From contig DATLOJ010000100.1 in assembly GCA_035536315.1 (NCBI GenBank), forward strand, positions 1 through 31,310: a stretch of 31,310 bases of DNA, written 5' to 3'. This document shows, piece by piece, positions 31,081 to 31,310 of the stretch. The stretch comes from DATLOJ01 sp035536315. Its GTDB lineage: Bacteria > Actinomycetota > CADDZG01 > JAHWKV01. Under the pieces are notes generated by a model. The model saw only the letters and a list, made by a program, of their open reading frames with translations, made no database searches and was not told where the DNA came from. A program made the translations under genes and the position numbers. Every line of letters begins with the position of its first letter. The stretch's first letter is position 1.

Positions 31081-31310
31081 ATGCCCAAGCCGCAGAAGAT
31101 CGAAGCGGTCAAAGAGCTCAAGGAACGTCTGGAGAATTCGGACGCTGCTTTGTTTGCCGAATACCGCGGACTCAAGGTTCAAGAGATGAAAGAGGTCAGA
31201 AGGACTCTCGCGACCGGCGGAACCCACCTGAAGGTGGTCAAGAACACGCTGAGCAAGATTGCCGCGACCCAGGCCAAGCTCGAGGACCTAATTCCACTGT
31301 TGCAAGGCTC
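31081..31310 (+). CDS. rplJ: 50S ribosomal protein L10, N-terminal part (partial)
   Basis: The frame begins MPKPQKIEAVKELKERLENS and contains FAEYRGLKVQEMKEVRRTL and VVKNTL, typical of L10, the base of the L7/L12 stalk. ATG 31081 has GGAGG upstream. The gene runs off the window end, where rplL would be expected next. Confidence 0.95.
   Translation, partial: MPKPQKIEAVKELKERLENSDAALFAEYRGLKVQEMKEVRRTLATGGTHLKVVKNTLSKIAATQAKLEDLIPLLQG

Overview
The window comes from the chromosome of a fairly high-GC bacterium, most likely a member of the Actinomycetota or a close relative. Evidence for this: the gene order tRNA-Thr, tRNA-Met, tuf, rpmG, tRNA-Trp, secE, nusG, rplK, rplA, rplJ; frequent GTG and TTG starts; an acidic extension on NusG; a DivIVA-type domain; and four tRNA genes with no encoded 3' CCA. 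No plasmid, phage, insertion sequence, rRNA gene or CRISPR array is visible.

Layout. (1) 1-238: 3' end of a thioredoxin-reductase-like flavoprotein. It converges on a minus-strand operon through a gap packed with inverted repeats. (2) 7673 down to 450: a probable operon read M3 oligopeptidase, 158-aa helical protein of unknown role, ABC exporter subunit, 17-codon mini-ORF, and a second ABC exporter subunit whose N-terminus is a DivIVA domain plus coiled coil. (3) 7793-11364: housekeeping genes msrB, a sugar-phosphate nucleotidyltransferase, a secreted M23 peptidase with an apparent AUA start, a HIT protein and YajQ. (4) 11466-16921: tRNA-Tyr, a 1269-aa cyclase/ATPase/TPR/LuxR regulator and two GNAT acetyltransferases separated by an attC-like dyad. 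(5) 16950-22075: a cytoplasmic trypsin-like peptidase coupled to a small protein, a lipoprotein, a membrane protein with a spermidine-synthase-like domain, and a secreted trypsin-like protein. (6) 22159-23833: tRNA-Thr, tRNA-Met, tuf, rpmG. (7) 23899-27778: genes lying between rpmG and tRNA-Trp: an SDR, a TIMP-like secreted protein, an ECF sigma/anti-sigma pair, a RIO-type kinase and a small membrane protein. (8) 27985-31310: tRNA-Trp, secE, nusG, rplK, rplA, an L10 leader and the start of rplJ.

How they work together. Region 8, with tuf and rpmG, is the classic translation/transcription block. The strongest novelty candidate is region 2: an ABC exporter half carrying a cell-pole/septum targeting module, in an operon with an oligopeptidase and an uncharacterised helical protein. 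This suggests a spatially targeted export machine, but its substrate cannot be read from the sequence. Other items worth checking are the two-state inverted-repeat region at 298-461, the AUA start at 9247, the stand-alone copy of the protease's small domain, and the very long acidic extension on NusG.
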